Positions 1 to 5,363 of a stretch of 6,892 bases of DNA are shown in pieces. The translations under genes and the position numbers were made by a program. Within the stretch, counting starts at the first letter, position 1; every line of letters starts with the position of its first letter. Source of the DNA: Clostridiales bacterium (GTDB taxonomy: Bacteria > Bacillota > Clostridia > Lachnospirales > Lachnospiraceae). The notes beneath the pieces were generated by a model. It saw nothing but the letters and a program-made list of their open reading frames with translations, ran no database searches and was not told where the DNA came from. Where the stretch lies: NCBI GenBank assembly GCA_019420405.1, contig JAHZHF010000127.1, positions 1,489-8,380 on the forward strand, in the 5' to 3' direction.

Positions 1-12
1 TGTCTTAATCAT
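1..12 (-). CDS. Start of next operon gene after whiA (5' end only, four codons)
   Basis: On the minus strand an ATG at 12-10 overlaps the whiA stop (TGA at 11-9) in an ATGA junction. It opens a frame reading Met-Ile-Lys-Thr before the window ends. A full AAGGAGG Shine-Dalgarno sequence (19-25, inside the last whiA codons) sits 6 nt upstream, which is ideal spacing, so a translated gene very probably starts here. Its identity cannot be read from four codons. In many Bacillota the gene after whiA encodes an HPr-like phosphocarrier (Crh or HPr). That would fit, but it is inference from known gene order only. Confidence 0.65.
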
Positions 13-968
13 AATAATCCTCCTTGTTCCTGCCTTGCCTTTTCTGCCATCTCACTTAGTCTGCGCAGCCTGTGATTGATCCCGGACTTTCCCACCGGAG
101 GATCCAGCGCCTCGCCCAGCTCCTTTAAAGTCGCGTCCGGATTCTCCAGACGGACCTGCGCGGCTTCCACCAGATTTTCCGGCAGATGTTCAAACCCCAC
201 CGTATCTCTGAGATATGTAATATCCTCGATCTGTTTTACCGCCGCCGACACAGTTTTATTGATATTGGCAGTCTCGCAGTTCACCTTTCTGTTCACGGGA
301 TTGCGCATTTCCTTGAGAATCCTGACATTCTCAAGCTCCATCAATGATCTGTGCGCTTCCATCACATTTAAAATATCTACTATCTGTGAGCCTTCTTTCA
401 GGTAGACAACAAATGATTTTTTCCTCTGGACAATCTTGGCATCCAGACCGAAACTGCGAATCACATCCCGGATCTGCTGCGCCGCCTCCTCTGAGGAGCA
501 CACGATCTCAAAATGATACGACTTCCGCGGATCACTCATAGACCCTGCCACCTGGAAGGCGCCTCTTAAGAAGGCTCTCCTGCAGCATGTCTGACGGATC
601 ACAAGCGGATTAAACGGGCGCAGTTCATCTGCCCGCCTCTCATGTTCGCTTATCATTTTTGCCGCCTGCAGAATTCTCAGGGCGTCTTCATGCTGTCTTA
701 TAATGACCGCATAGGAAACGCTCTCTTTCGCGATATTTCTTCTTACGGAAATATCAGTTTTTATATTAAATGTTTTTTCTATTAATGTAAAGACTTTTCT
801 TGCGACAAGCAGGTTTTCTGTGTGGATTTTTATACTGCACCGGTCGAAGCTGTTAATCACGACCGTACCGCACATCCCGATAATTGCAGATATTTCGGCA
901 ATCCGGCAGTGGCGGGCAGGGCTGATATTCCCCGCCAGTTCTTCCCTGACTTTTCCTGAAAAGGACAT
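9..968 (-). CDS. whiA: DNA-binding protein WhiA
   Basis: This is a 319-residue WhiA-family protein, the usual length for the family. The N-terminal part (about 1-210) is the degenerate LAGLIDADG homing-endonuclease-like fold. Its recognisable stretch is at about 129-155, with RAFLRGAF and the SMSDPRKSYHFEI run. A conserved linker follows (about 221-250: MRNPVNRKVN, then ETANINKTV). The C-terminal helix-turn-helix lies at about 278-305, with LKELGEAL and then SGINHRLRRL. In actinomycetes WhiA controls sporulation septation. In Bacillus its homologue affects cell division and chromosome segregation. It binds DNA and has no known nuclease activity. The start is set at 968 because the protein there begins MSFSGKVREEL, typical of the family, with AAGGAAG 7 nt upstream. 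The open frame runs on to 1073, but that extension lies inside rapZ and adds nothing WhiA-like. It is third in the murB-rapZ-whiA operon, 4 nt after rapZ. Confidence 0.96.
   Translation of the reverse strand: MSFSGKVREELAGNISPARHCRIAEISAIIGMCGTVVINSFDRCSIKIHTENLLVARKVFTLIEKTFNIKTDISVRRNIAKESVSYAVIIRQHEDALRILQAAKMISEHERRADELRPFNPLVIRQTCCRRAFLRGAFQVAGSMSDPRKSYHFEIVCSSEEAAQQIRDVIRSFGLDAKIVQRKKSFVVYLKEGSQIVDILNVMEAHRSLMELENVRILKEMRNPVNRKVNCETANINKTVSAAVKQIEDITYLRDTVGFEHLPENLVEAAQVRLENPDATLKELGEALDPPVGKSGINHRLRRLSEMAEKARQEQGGLL
19..25 (-). promoter_or_regulatory. Strong ribosome binding site for the gene overlapping the whiA stop
   Basis: The minus strand reads AAGGAGG, a perfect anti-16S match, 6 nt before the ATG at 12-10. 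It lies wholly within the whiA coding sequence (the Gly-Gly codons before Leu-Leu-stop). Translation of the next gene is therefore likely coupled to completion of WhiA. Confidence 0.75.
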
Positions 969-972
969 GGCC

Positions 973-1851
973 TCACTTCCTTTTTGTGATACTGTCTTTC
1001 CCGATATCCCGGTGTTCGATACGGACGCCGTAATTTTCCTGCTCCTCAAGCATCTGGTAAAGCGCGTTGGCAAGAGTCACCGATCTGTGCTTTCCGCCGG
1101 TGCACCCGATGGAGATCACAAGCTGGTTTTTCCCCTCCAGTATATAATTGGGAATCAAAAACTCAACCATGTCTTTCAGCTTTTCCAGAAATACTCTTGA
1201 TTTGTCGCTCCCCATCACATAGTCCTGCACCTCAGGATCATTGCCCGTCTTCTCTTTCAGCTCATCAATGTAATAGGGATTCGGCAGGAAACGTACATCA
1301 AACACCAGATCCGAGTCCTGCGGGATTCCGTATTTGAAACCGAAGGACATCACCGTAATATACAGGTTTAAAAAGCGCTGTCCCCTTACGAAGATCTTCT
1401 CCAGCTCTATCCGCAGCTCCCTTGTCAGCAGCTTGCTCGTGTCCAGGATATACGTCGCGCGCATCTTGAGGAAAAGGATCTTCTCCCGTTCTCTGGCAAT
1501 CCCCGTATCCACACGCCCGGAGCCGCTCAGCGGATGCTGGCGCCGGGTCTCCTTATAGCGCTTGATCAAAACGTCGTCCTGCGCATCGAGGAAGAGGATC
1601 TCATAGTGAATCTCCCTCTCATCCATATCGTCGAGCACATCCTTGAGGCCGGAGAAATCCTGACCGCCTCTGACGTCAAGCCCCAGAGCCACTTTCTTTA
1701 CTTCCTCCTCCGGCTCGCTGAACATCTCAACGAACCTTGGAAGCAGGGGAATCGGAAGATTATCCACGCAGAAATATCCCATATCCTCCAGCATCTTAAG
1801 CGCCGTTGACTTTCCGGCTCCCGACATTCCAGTCACAATCACAAAACGCAT
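973..1851 (-). CDS. rapZ: RapZ/YvcJ family nucleotide-binding protein
   Basis: A full-length 292-residue RapZ (YvcJ) family protein. The N-terminal P-loop domain carries a Walker A motif, GMSGAGKST, at residues 8-16, followed by the typical MGYFCVDNLP. RYKETRRQHPL lies at 98-108. The C-terminal domain has SFGFKYGIP (169-177), DVRFLPNPYY (185-194) and the family signature IGCTGGKHRS (248-257), and it ends with an HRD motif (280-282). In E. coli, RapZ binds glucosamine-6-phosphate and steers decay of the small RNA GlmZ, which adjusts GlmS synthesis. In Bacillus, YvcJ hydrolyses nucleotides and affects competence. Whether this protein binds RNA or amino sugar is unknown. It starts 3 nt after the murB stop, with AGGAG in the last murB codons. 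Older annotations call this family RNase adapter protein or P-loop ATPase. Confidence 0.96.
   Translation of the reverse strand: MRFVIVTGMSGAGKSTALKMLEDMGYFCVDNLPIPLLPRFVEMFSEPEEEVKKVALGLDVRGGQDFSGLKDVLDDMDEREIHYEILFLDAQDDVLIKRYKETRRQHPLSGSGRVDTGIAREREKILFLKMRATYILDTSKLLTRELRIELEKIFVRGQRFLNLYITVMSFGFKYGIPQDSDLVFDVRFLPNPYYIDELKEKTGNDPEVQDYVMGSDKSRVFLEKLKDMVEFLIPNYILEGKNQLVISIGCTGGKHRSVTLANALYQMLEEQENYGVRIEHRDIGKDSITKRK
976..982 (-). promoter_or_regulatory. Ribosome binding site that fixes the whiA start
   Basis: The minus strand reads AAGGAAG, 7 nt before the ATG at 968-966. It is embedded in the last codons of rapZ. It supports the start at 968 over the upstream in-frame ATG at 1073. Confidence 0.7.
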
Positions 1852-1854
1852 CTG

Positions 1855-2745
1855 TCAAAACTCTCCTATTCTCTTCACTTCCGGCTCAAGAGTGACACCG
1901 GAAGTATCCTTCACACGTTCCACTACATCGTTCATCAACTGCACAACTTCCGCGGCAGTGGCATTTCCACGGTTGATCACAAACCCGCAGTGCTTCTCCG
2001 AAACCTGAGCATCACCCACGCGGTATCCTCTAAGTCCTGCCTCTTCGATCAGCTTCCCTGCGAAATATCCTTCCGGCCGCTTAAATGTGCTTCCCGCGCT
2101 TCCGTACTCCAGAGGCTGCTTCTCGATCCGCTTTCTTTGCAGTTCTTCCATCTGCCCCCGGATCTCTTCCCGCTCTCCCTGCTGAAGATTAAGCACCGCT
2201 CCGAGCGCCACATAATCATTTCTGGAGATCACGCTGGTCCGGTATCCCATCCCCAGCTCCTCCACCGGCAGGGTCAGGATCTCGCCGTCAGCAGTCAGAA
2301 CTTCCGCGCTCTCAACAATCTGTTTCATCTCACCGCCGTAAGCGCCCGCATTCATCCTCAATGCACCGCCCAACGTCCCCGGTATCCCTGATGCAAGAGA
2401 TGCCTCAAGCGCAGCGGCTGCCACCTTCGACAGAAGCGCTCCTGCCTGAGCCCGGATCCGTGTGCCGTCTGTCTCTATCCTGCTCATATTGCGGGAAATC
2501 TGAATGATCACTCCCCGGTATCCTCCGTCCCCCACAAGGAGATTACTTCCGTTTCCCATCACATAATACGGCACATCCGCCTCACGGCAGAGACGGATCA
2601 CCCGTCCGATCTCTCCGGTATCCGACGGCATGACAAAATAGTCTGCCGGTCCTCCGACCCGGAATGTAGTATGCCTGCTCATCGGTTCATTGACGAAAAC
2701 TTCCGCGCCCTCTGCTGCGTTTAACAGTTCCCTGTATAAATCCAT
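1855..2745 (-). CDS. murB: UDP-N-acetylmuramate dehydrogenase (UDP-N-acetylenolpyruvoylglucosamine reductase) MurB
   Basis: A cytoplasmic FAD enzyme of 296 residues. It reduces UDP-GlcNAc-enolpyruvate with NADPH to UDP-MurNAc, the second committed step of peptidoglycan precursor synthesis. FAD-binding segments are visible: NGSNLL at 65-70 and GIPGTLGGALRMNAGAYGGE at 120-139. A conserved YRTS lies at 168-171. The active-site serine is probably Ser219 in SAGSTFKRP (216-224). The C-terminal catalytic glutamate falls in LEPEVKRIG (286-294), probably Glu289. The length and compact loop region suit the shorter type II MurB of Gram-positives. The ATG at 2745 is preceded by GGAG with 8-nt spacing. 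It is the first gene of the operon with rapZ and whiA, served by the promoter at 2807-2835. In several related clostridia hprK precedes murB. Here a divergent gene lies there instead. Confidence 0.97.
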   Translation of the reverse strand: MDLYRELLNAAEGAEVFVNEPMSRHTTFRVGGPADYFVMPSDTGEIGRVIRLCREADVPYYVMGNGSNLLVGDGGYRGVIIQISRNMSRIETDGTRIRAQAGALLSKVAAAALEASLASGIPGTLGGALRMNAGAYGGEMKQIVESAEVLTADGEILTLPVEELGMGYRTSVISRNDYVALGAVLNLQQGEREEIRGQMEELQRKRIEKQPLEYGSAGSTFKRPEGYFAGKLIEEAGLRGYRVGDAQVSEKHCGFVINRGNATAAEVVQLMNDVVERVKDTSGVTLEPEVKRIGEF

Positions 2746-2806
2746 AAAATGTACTCCATTTCTATCTTATTTAGTACCACTTCGCATCCCACCTCATTGT
2801 TTCCAT

Positions 2807-2835
2807 ATTATAATCCAACCGCGGCCAGATGTAAA
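2807..2835 (-). promoter_or_regulatory. Sigma-A promoter of the murB-rapZ-whiA operon
   Basis: On the minus strand the -35 is TTTACA (2835-2830, 5/6 to TTGACA) and the -10 is TATAAT (2812-2807, 6/6), with exactly 17 nt between them. Transcription should begin near 2800, giving a leader of about 55 nt before the murB ATG. The -35 is 5 bp from the -35 of the divergent transporter promoter. Assigned by pattern only. Confidence 0.75.
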
Positions 2836-2840
2836 GAATC

Positions 2841-2869
2841 TTGCAAACTCCTTAAAAAGAGTGTATACT
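2841..2869 (+). promoter_or_regulatory. Sigma-A promoter of the CNNM/CorC gene
   Basis: The -35 is TTGCAA (2841-2846, 4/6) and the -10 is TATACT (2864-2869, 5/6), with 17-nt spacing. Transcription should start near 2876, leaving a leader of roughly 105 nt before the GTG at 2983. That leader contains two small hairpins (2892-2912 and 2929-2948). Confidence 0.7.
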
Positions 2870-2891
2870 GTTTTCGTATCTATATCGTTTT

Positions 2892-2912
2892 GTGTGCCGC
2901 ATTCCGGCATAT
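2892..2912 (+). other. Small stem-loop in the CNNM-gene leader
   Basis: TGCCG (2895-2899) pairs with CGGCA (2905-2909) around a 5-nt loop, and three further G-U or U-A pairs outside can lengthen the stem. The sequence ATTTTGTT follows, so in RNA it resembles a short, weak terminator or attenuator. A second potential hairpin is TCAGTTC (2929-2935) with GGACTGA (2942-2948), one pair being a wobble. I recognise no known riboswitch here. Confidence 0.35.
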
Positions 2913-2964
2913 TTTGTTAACACAGAGTTCAGTTCAGCCACGGACTGACACCTGTTAAAATCAA

Positions 2965-2969
2965 AGGAG
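2965..2969 (+). promoter_or_regulatory. Ribosome binding site of the CNNM gene (GTG start, long spacing)
   Basis: AGGAG (within AAAGGAGTG) lies 13 nt before the GTG at 2983, longer than the usual 6-9 nt. An in-frame TAA at 2956-2958 rules out an earlier start. No ATG or TTG lies closer in this frame, so GTG is the best choice. Confidence 0.55.
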
Positions 2970-2982
2970 TGAATTTAAAACC

Positions 2983-4314
2983 GTGGATTCCGGTGACAGT
3001 TTTCAATTAATTATACTTATAATTCTTTTAATGCTTTCCGCATTCTTTTCGTCAAATGAGACGGCACTGATGTCGGTGAACAAGATCCGCCTCCGTTCCC
3101 TTTCAGAATCAGGGAACCGCCGCGCTGCGCTTGTCCTCGACACTACGGAGAATCATACCTCTAAAATGCTCAGTGCTATCCTTATCGGAAATAATATAGT
3201 CAATCTTTCCGCTTCGGCCCTGTCAACATCTCTCGCATATGCTTTCGGCGGTTATATGGTCAGTATTGCAACTGCGGTCCTCACTGTTGCGATCCTCGTA
3301 TTCGGTGAGATTACACCGAAAAACTATGCAACGCTGAACGCTGAGAAAATAGCGCTCAGGTATATTGTGGTACTGCGCATGTTCATGACTGTTATGACAC
3401 CTGTGATCTTTGTCATCAACCTGTTCTGCCGCGGCATCATGTTCCTGCTCAGAGTTGATCCGAATGCATCGAACAAGTCGATGACCGAGGACGAGCTGAG
3501 GACAATCGTGGACGTAAGCCACGAAAACGGCGTTATTGAGGCGGATGAAAAGGAAATGATCTACAACGTATTTGATATGGGAGACGCCAACGCAAAGGAT
3601 ATCATGGTCCCGCGAGTGCATGTCACCTTTGCCGACGTCAATAATACTTATGAAGAACTGATCGAAATATTCCGCAAAGATAAATATACGCGTCTTCCGG
3701 TTTACGAAGACAGCCAGGACAACATTGTCGGCATTATCAACATGAAGGACCTGCTGCTCTATGACCGGAAGGAAAACTTCCAGATCCGTGACGTCATGCG
3801 CAAGCCTCATTTTACTTATGAATATAAAAGTATCTCCGAGCTGCTTGTGGAAATGCGCGATTCTACATTCAATATCGCCATTGTACTCGATGAGTACGGC
3901 GAGATGGCCGGGCTGGTCACACTGGAAGATATCCTGGAGGAGATCGTAGGCGAGATTCATGATGAGTACGACGAGAAAGAAGACGAGCTGATCCGGCAGA
4001 TCGCGGACCGCGAGTATCTGATTGAAGGTTCCGTTAATCTGGATGACATCAACGACCAGCTTCACACCGGCTTTGAGTCAGAGGATTACGACTCTCTGGG
4101 CGGCCTTATCATCGAGCACCTGGATCGAATGCCGGAGGCGGGGGACGAAGTAGTTCTGGAAAACGGAATCCGCCTGGTAGTAGAGTCCCTGGACAAAAAC
4201 CGTGTGGAGACCGTTCATATGTATCTTCCCGACGGAACAATTTCCCCGGAAGCCGGAAACGGAAAAGAAAAAGAGTCCGAAACTGACGCTGGCACAGAGA
4301 CCGGAGGAAACTAA
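2983..4314 (+). CDS. CNNM/CorC (HlyC/CorC) family transporter with CBS pair
   Basis: A 443-residue integral membrane protein of the CNNM/CorC family, members of which export Mg2+ (or affect divalent-cation resistance) and have been misnamed hemolysins. The DUF21/CNNM membrane domain covers about 5-165. Hydrophobic segments lie near 7-24, 63-88, 91-109 and 126-156. It carries the conserved FFSSNETAL (21-29), LIGNNIVNL (67-75) and FGEITPKNYA (107-116). Cytosolic tandem CBS domains follow, about 204-262 (DIMVPR, then YTRLPVY) and 270-327 (VLDEYGEMAGLVTLEDILEE), a likely ATP-binding regulatory module. The CorC/HlyC-associated domain is at about 337-416. The last 25 or so residues are an acidic, low-complexity tail. 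It starts at GTG and has its own promoter and a strong terminator, so it is probably monocistronic. The substrate is inferred from family and not proven. Confidence 0.93.
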   Translation: MDSGDSFQLIILIILLMLSAFFSSNETALMSVNKIRLRSLSESGNRRAALVLDTTENHTSKMLSAILIGNNIVNLSASALSTSLAYAFGGYMVSIATAVLTVAILVFGEITPKNYATLNAEKIALRYIVVLRMFMTVMTPVIFVINLFCRGIMFLLRVDPNASNKSMTEDELRTIVDVSHENGVIEADEKEMIYNVFDMGDANAKDIMVPRVHVTFADVNNTYEELIEIFRKDKYTRLPVYEDSQDNIVGIINMKDLLLYDRKENFQIRDVMRKPHFTYEYKSISELLVEMRDSTFNIAIVLDEYGEMAGLVTLEDILEEIVGEIHDEYDEKEDELIRQIADREYLIEGSVNLDDINDQLHTGFESEDYDSLGGLIIEHLDRMPEAGDEVVLENGIRLVVESLDKNRVETVHMYLPDGTISPEAGNGKEKESETDAGTETGGN

Positions 4315-4326
4315 ACCGCTGCATTC

Positions 4327-4359
4327 AAAGTGACTGTTTTTACGGCAGTCACTTTTTTT
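4327..4359 (+). terminator. Intrinsic terminator of the CNNM gene
   Basis: A perfect 10-bp stem, AAAGTGACTG (4327-4336) with CAGTCACTTT (4346-4355), encloses a 9-nt loop. It runs into a tract of seven Ts (4353-4359). It begins 13 nt after the stop codon. The complementary strand has no T tract beyond the stem, so it should act only on plus-strand transcripts. It isolates the amidase downstream from the transporter promoter. Confidence 0.88.
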
Positions 4360-4384
4360 GTAACAATTCAGCCATAGAACCATC

Positions 4385-4412
4385 ACTTTTCTTTATGCCC
4401 GTGCATATTTTA
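4385..4412 (+). promoter_or_regulatory. Candidate sigma-K-type promoter of the amidase
   Basis: CATATTTTA (4404-4412) fits the sigma-K -10 pattern CATAnnnTA exactly. An AC dinucleotide (4385-4386) sits 17 nt upstream, where the short -35 AC is expected. Transcription would start near 4419, about 26 nt before the ATG. The overlapping TATTAT (4411-4416) is a 5/6 sigma-A -10 but has no credible -35 at 16-18 nt. The motif is short, so chance is a real possibility. Confidence 0.42.
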
Positions 4413-4444
4413 TTATAGATCAATCTGAAAAAGGAAGTACTACC

Positions 4445-5278
4445 ATGCCTTATACTATCATGCTCGACGCCGGACACGGCGGACGCGATCCCGGCGCTGT
4501 ATATAACGGAAGACAGGAAAAAGACGATACGCTCGCCCTCACCCTGGCAGTCGGCGAAATTCTCCAGAGCCGCGGTCTGGATGTCCTCTACACACGTACA
4601 ACCGACGTATATGAGTCCCCTTATCAGAAGGCAATGGAGGCCAACGAAGCCGGAGCCGACTTCTTCGTCTCTATCCATCGAAACTCTTATCCCACAGACA
4701 ATACAGTATCCGGCGTTGAGACTCTCGTCTACGACAAGTCCGGCATCAAGCTGCAGATGGCTGAGAGCATCAACGAACAGCTCGAAGCCATCGGTTTCGT
4801 AAACCGGGGCGTAAAAGAACGGCCCGGCCTGGTAGTCCTGCGCCGCACAAAGATGCCCGCCGTCCTCGTAGAAGTCGGTTTTATCAATTCCGATACCGAC
4901 AACGAACTCTTTGACGCCAACTTTGATGACATCGCTCTCGGAATCGCGGATGGTATCCTCGATACTCTCTCCCGGAACGGCTACTGGGAAAACGGCACGT
5001 CCGTCCCCCCGGGATCGTCCGGCCCCGAAATCTCTCCGGAACAGGGCCGCCCCATCCCCGCCTTAGGATATACGGTCCAGGCAGGCGCATTTCGAAACGG
5101 CGCGTATGCCGACCGTCTTCAGAAAGAACTTCTGGAACAGGATTTCCCCGCAGTCGTCAGTCAGGGCGACGGGCTTTACCGGGTGACCGTAGGTACATTT
5201 CCCACTTTGGATGAGGCCGCAAAGATGGAACGGCGGCTGAAAGCGGCCGGTTATCAGACAGTGATCACAGCGGAATAA
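4445..5278 (+). CDS. N-acetylmuramoyl-L-alanine amidase (Amidase_3) with C-terminal SPOR domain, CwlC-like
   Basis: A 277-residue peptidoglycan hydrolase that cuts the bond between MurNAc and the stem peptide's L-Ala. The Amidase_3 domain spans about 3-178. Zinc ligands are visible as His11 in LDAGHGGRDPG, Glu25 in RQEKDD and His78 in VSIHRNS. The catalytic glutamate is probably Glu143 in LVEVGFINS. A Pro/Gly/Ser-rich linker (about 183-206) leads to a SPOR domain (about 207-277: YTVQAGAF, then YRVTVGTF), a fold that binds glycan strands stripped of peptides. The protein starts straight into the catalytic fold with no signal peptide or membrane segment. This is also the design of Bacillus CwlC, a sigma-K-controlled mother-cell lysis amidase. 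The start is firm: AAGGAAG lies 7 nt before the ATG. It stands alone between a terminator and a convergent gene. A phage-type endolysin is a weaker alternative, as no phage genes are nearby. Confidence 0.92.
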   Translation: MPYTIMLDAGHGGRDPGAVYNGRQEKDDTLALTLAVGEILQSRGLDVLYTRTTDVYESPYQKAMEANEAGADFFVSIHRNSYPTDNTVSGVETLVYDKSGIKLQMAESINEQLEAIGFVNRGVKERPGLVVLRRTKMPAVLVEVGFINSDTDNELFDANFDDIALGIADGILDTLSRNGYWENGTSVPPGSSGPEISPEQGRPIPALGYTVQAGAFRNGAYADRLQKELLEQDFPAVVSQGDGLYRVTVGTFPTLDEAAKMERRLKAAGYQTVITAE

Positions 5279-5292
5279 AACAGCTAAAAGCA

Positions 5293-5345
5293 ACAGGGCA
5301 AATGGAACAACTCATTTTCACTCAAACAAGTTCCATTTGCCCTGT
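5293..5345 (-). terminator. Long inverted repeat between convergent amidase and glmM, probable terminator
   Basis: A perfect 16-bp inverted repeat pairs 5293-5308 with 5330-5345 around a 21-nt A/C/T-rich loop. It fills most of the 85-bp gap, 14 nt past the amidase stop and 18 nt past the glmM stop. On the minus strand the tail after the stem is T-rich (TTGCTTTTAGCTGTTTT), so it better suits termination of glmM. On the plus strand the tail (AACACTGTTTTCC) is poor, though the hairpin may still serve both genes. The loop is large for a classic terminator. Confidence 0.65.
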
Positions 5346-5363
5346 AACACTGTTTTCCAGGTT

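Noticed and set aside
969..1073. N-terminal extension of WhiA by 35 residues
   Set aside because: The extension is contained in the end of rapZ in another frame and is basic, low-information sequence. The start at 968 has a good ribosome binding site and the family N-terminus MSFSGKVREEL.
2690..2958. Small plus-strand open frames over the murB start and intergenic region
   Set aside because: They cover both divergent promoters and the beginning of murB, have no ribosome binding sites, and show no protein-like pattern.
2876..2982. M-box (ykoK) magnesium riboswitch ahead of the CNNM gene
   Set aside because: The leader is too short and I cannot see the conserved M-box helices. Only two simple hairpins are present.
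3223..4065. Long minus-strand open frame (about 280 codons) opposite the CNNM gene
   Set aside because: It lies wholly antisense to a gene with clear family motifs along its length. Its translation is rich in His, Cys and Ile with no recognisable domain, as expected for a mirror frame.
4078..4678. Minus-strand open frames of 71-109 codons between the transporter and amidase
   Set aside because: They run antisense through two real genes and across the plus-strand terminator, with no domain or ribosome binding site.
4445..5278. Amidase as a prophage endolysin
   Set aside because: No holin, structural or integrase genes are near, and a SPOR domain with CwlC-like layout fits a cellular amidase better.
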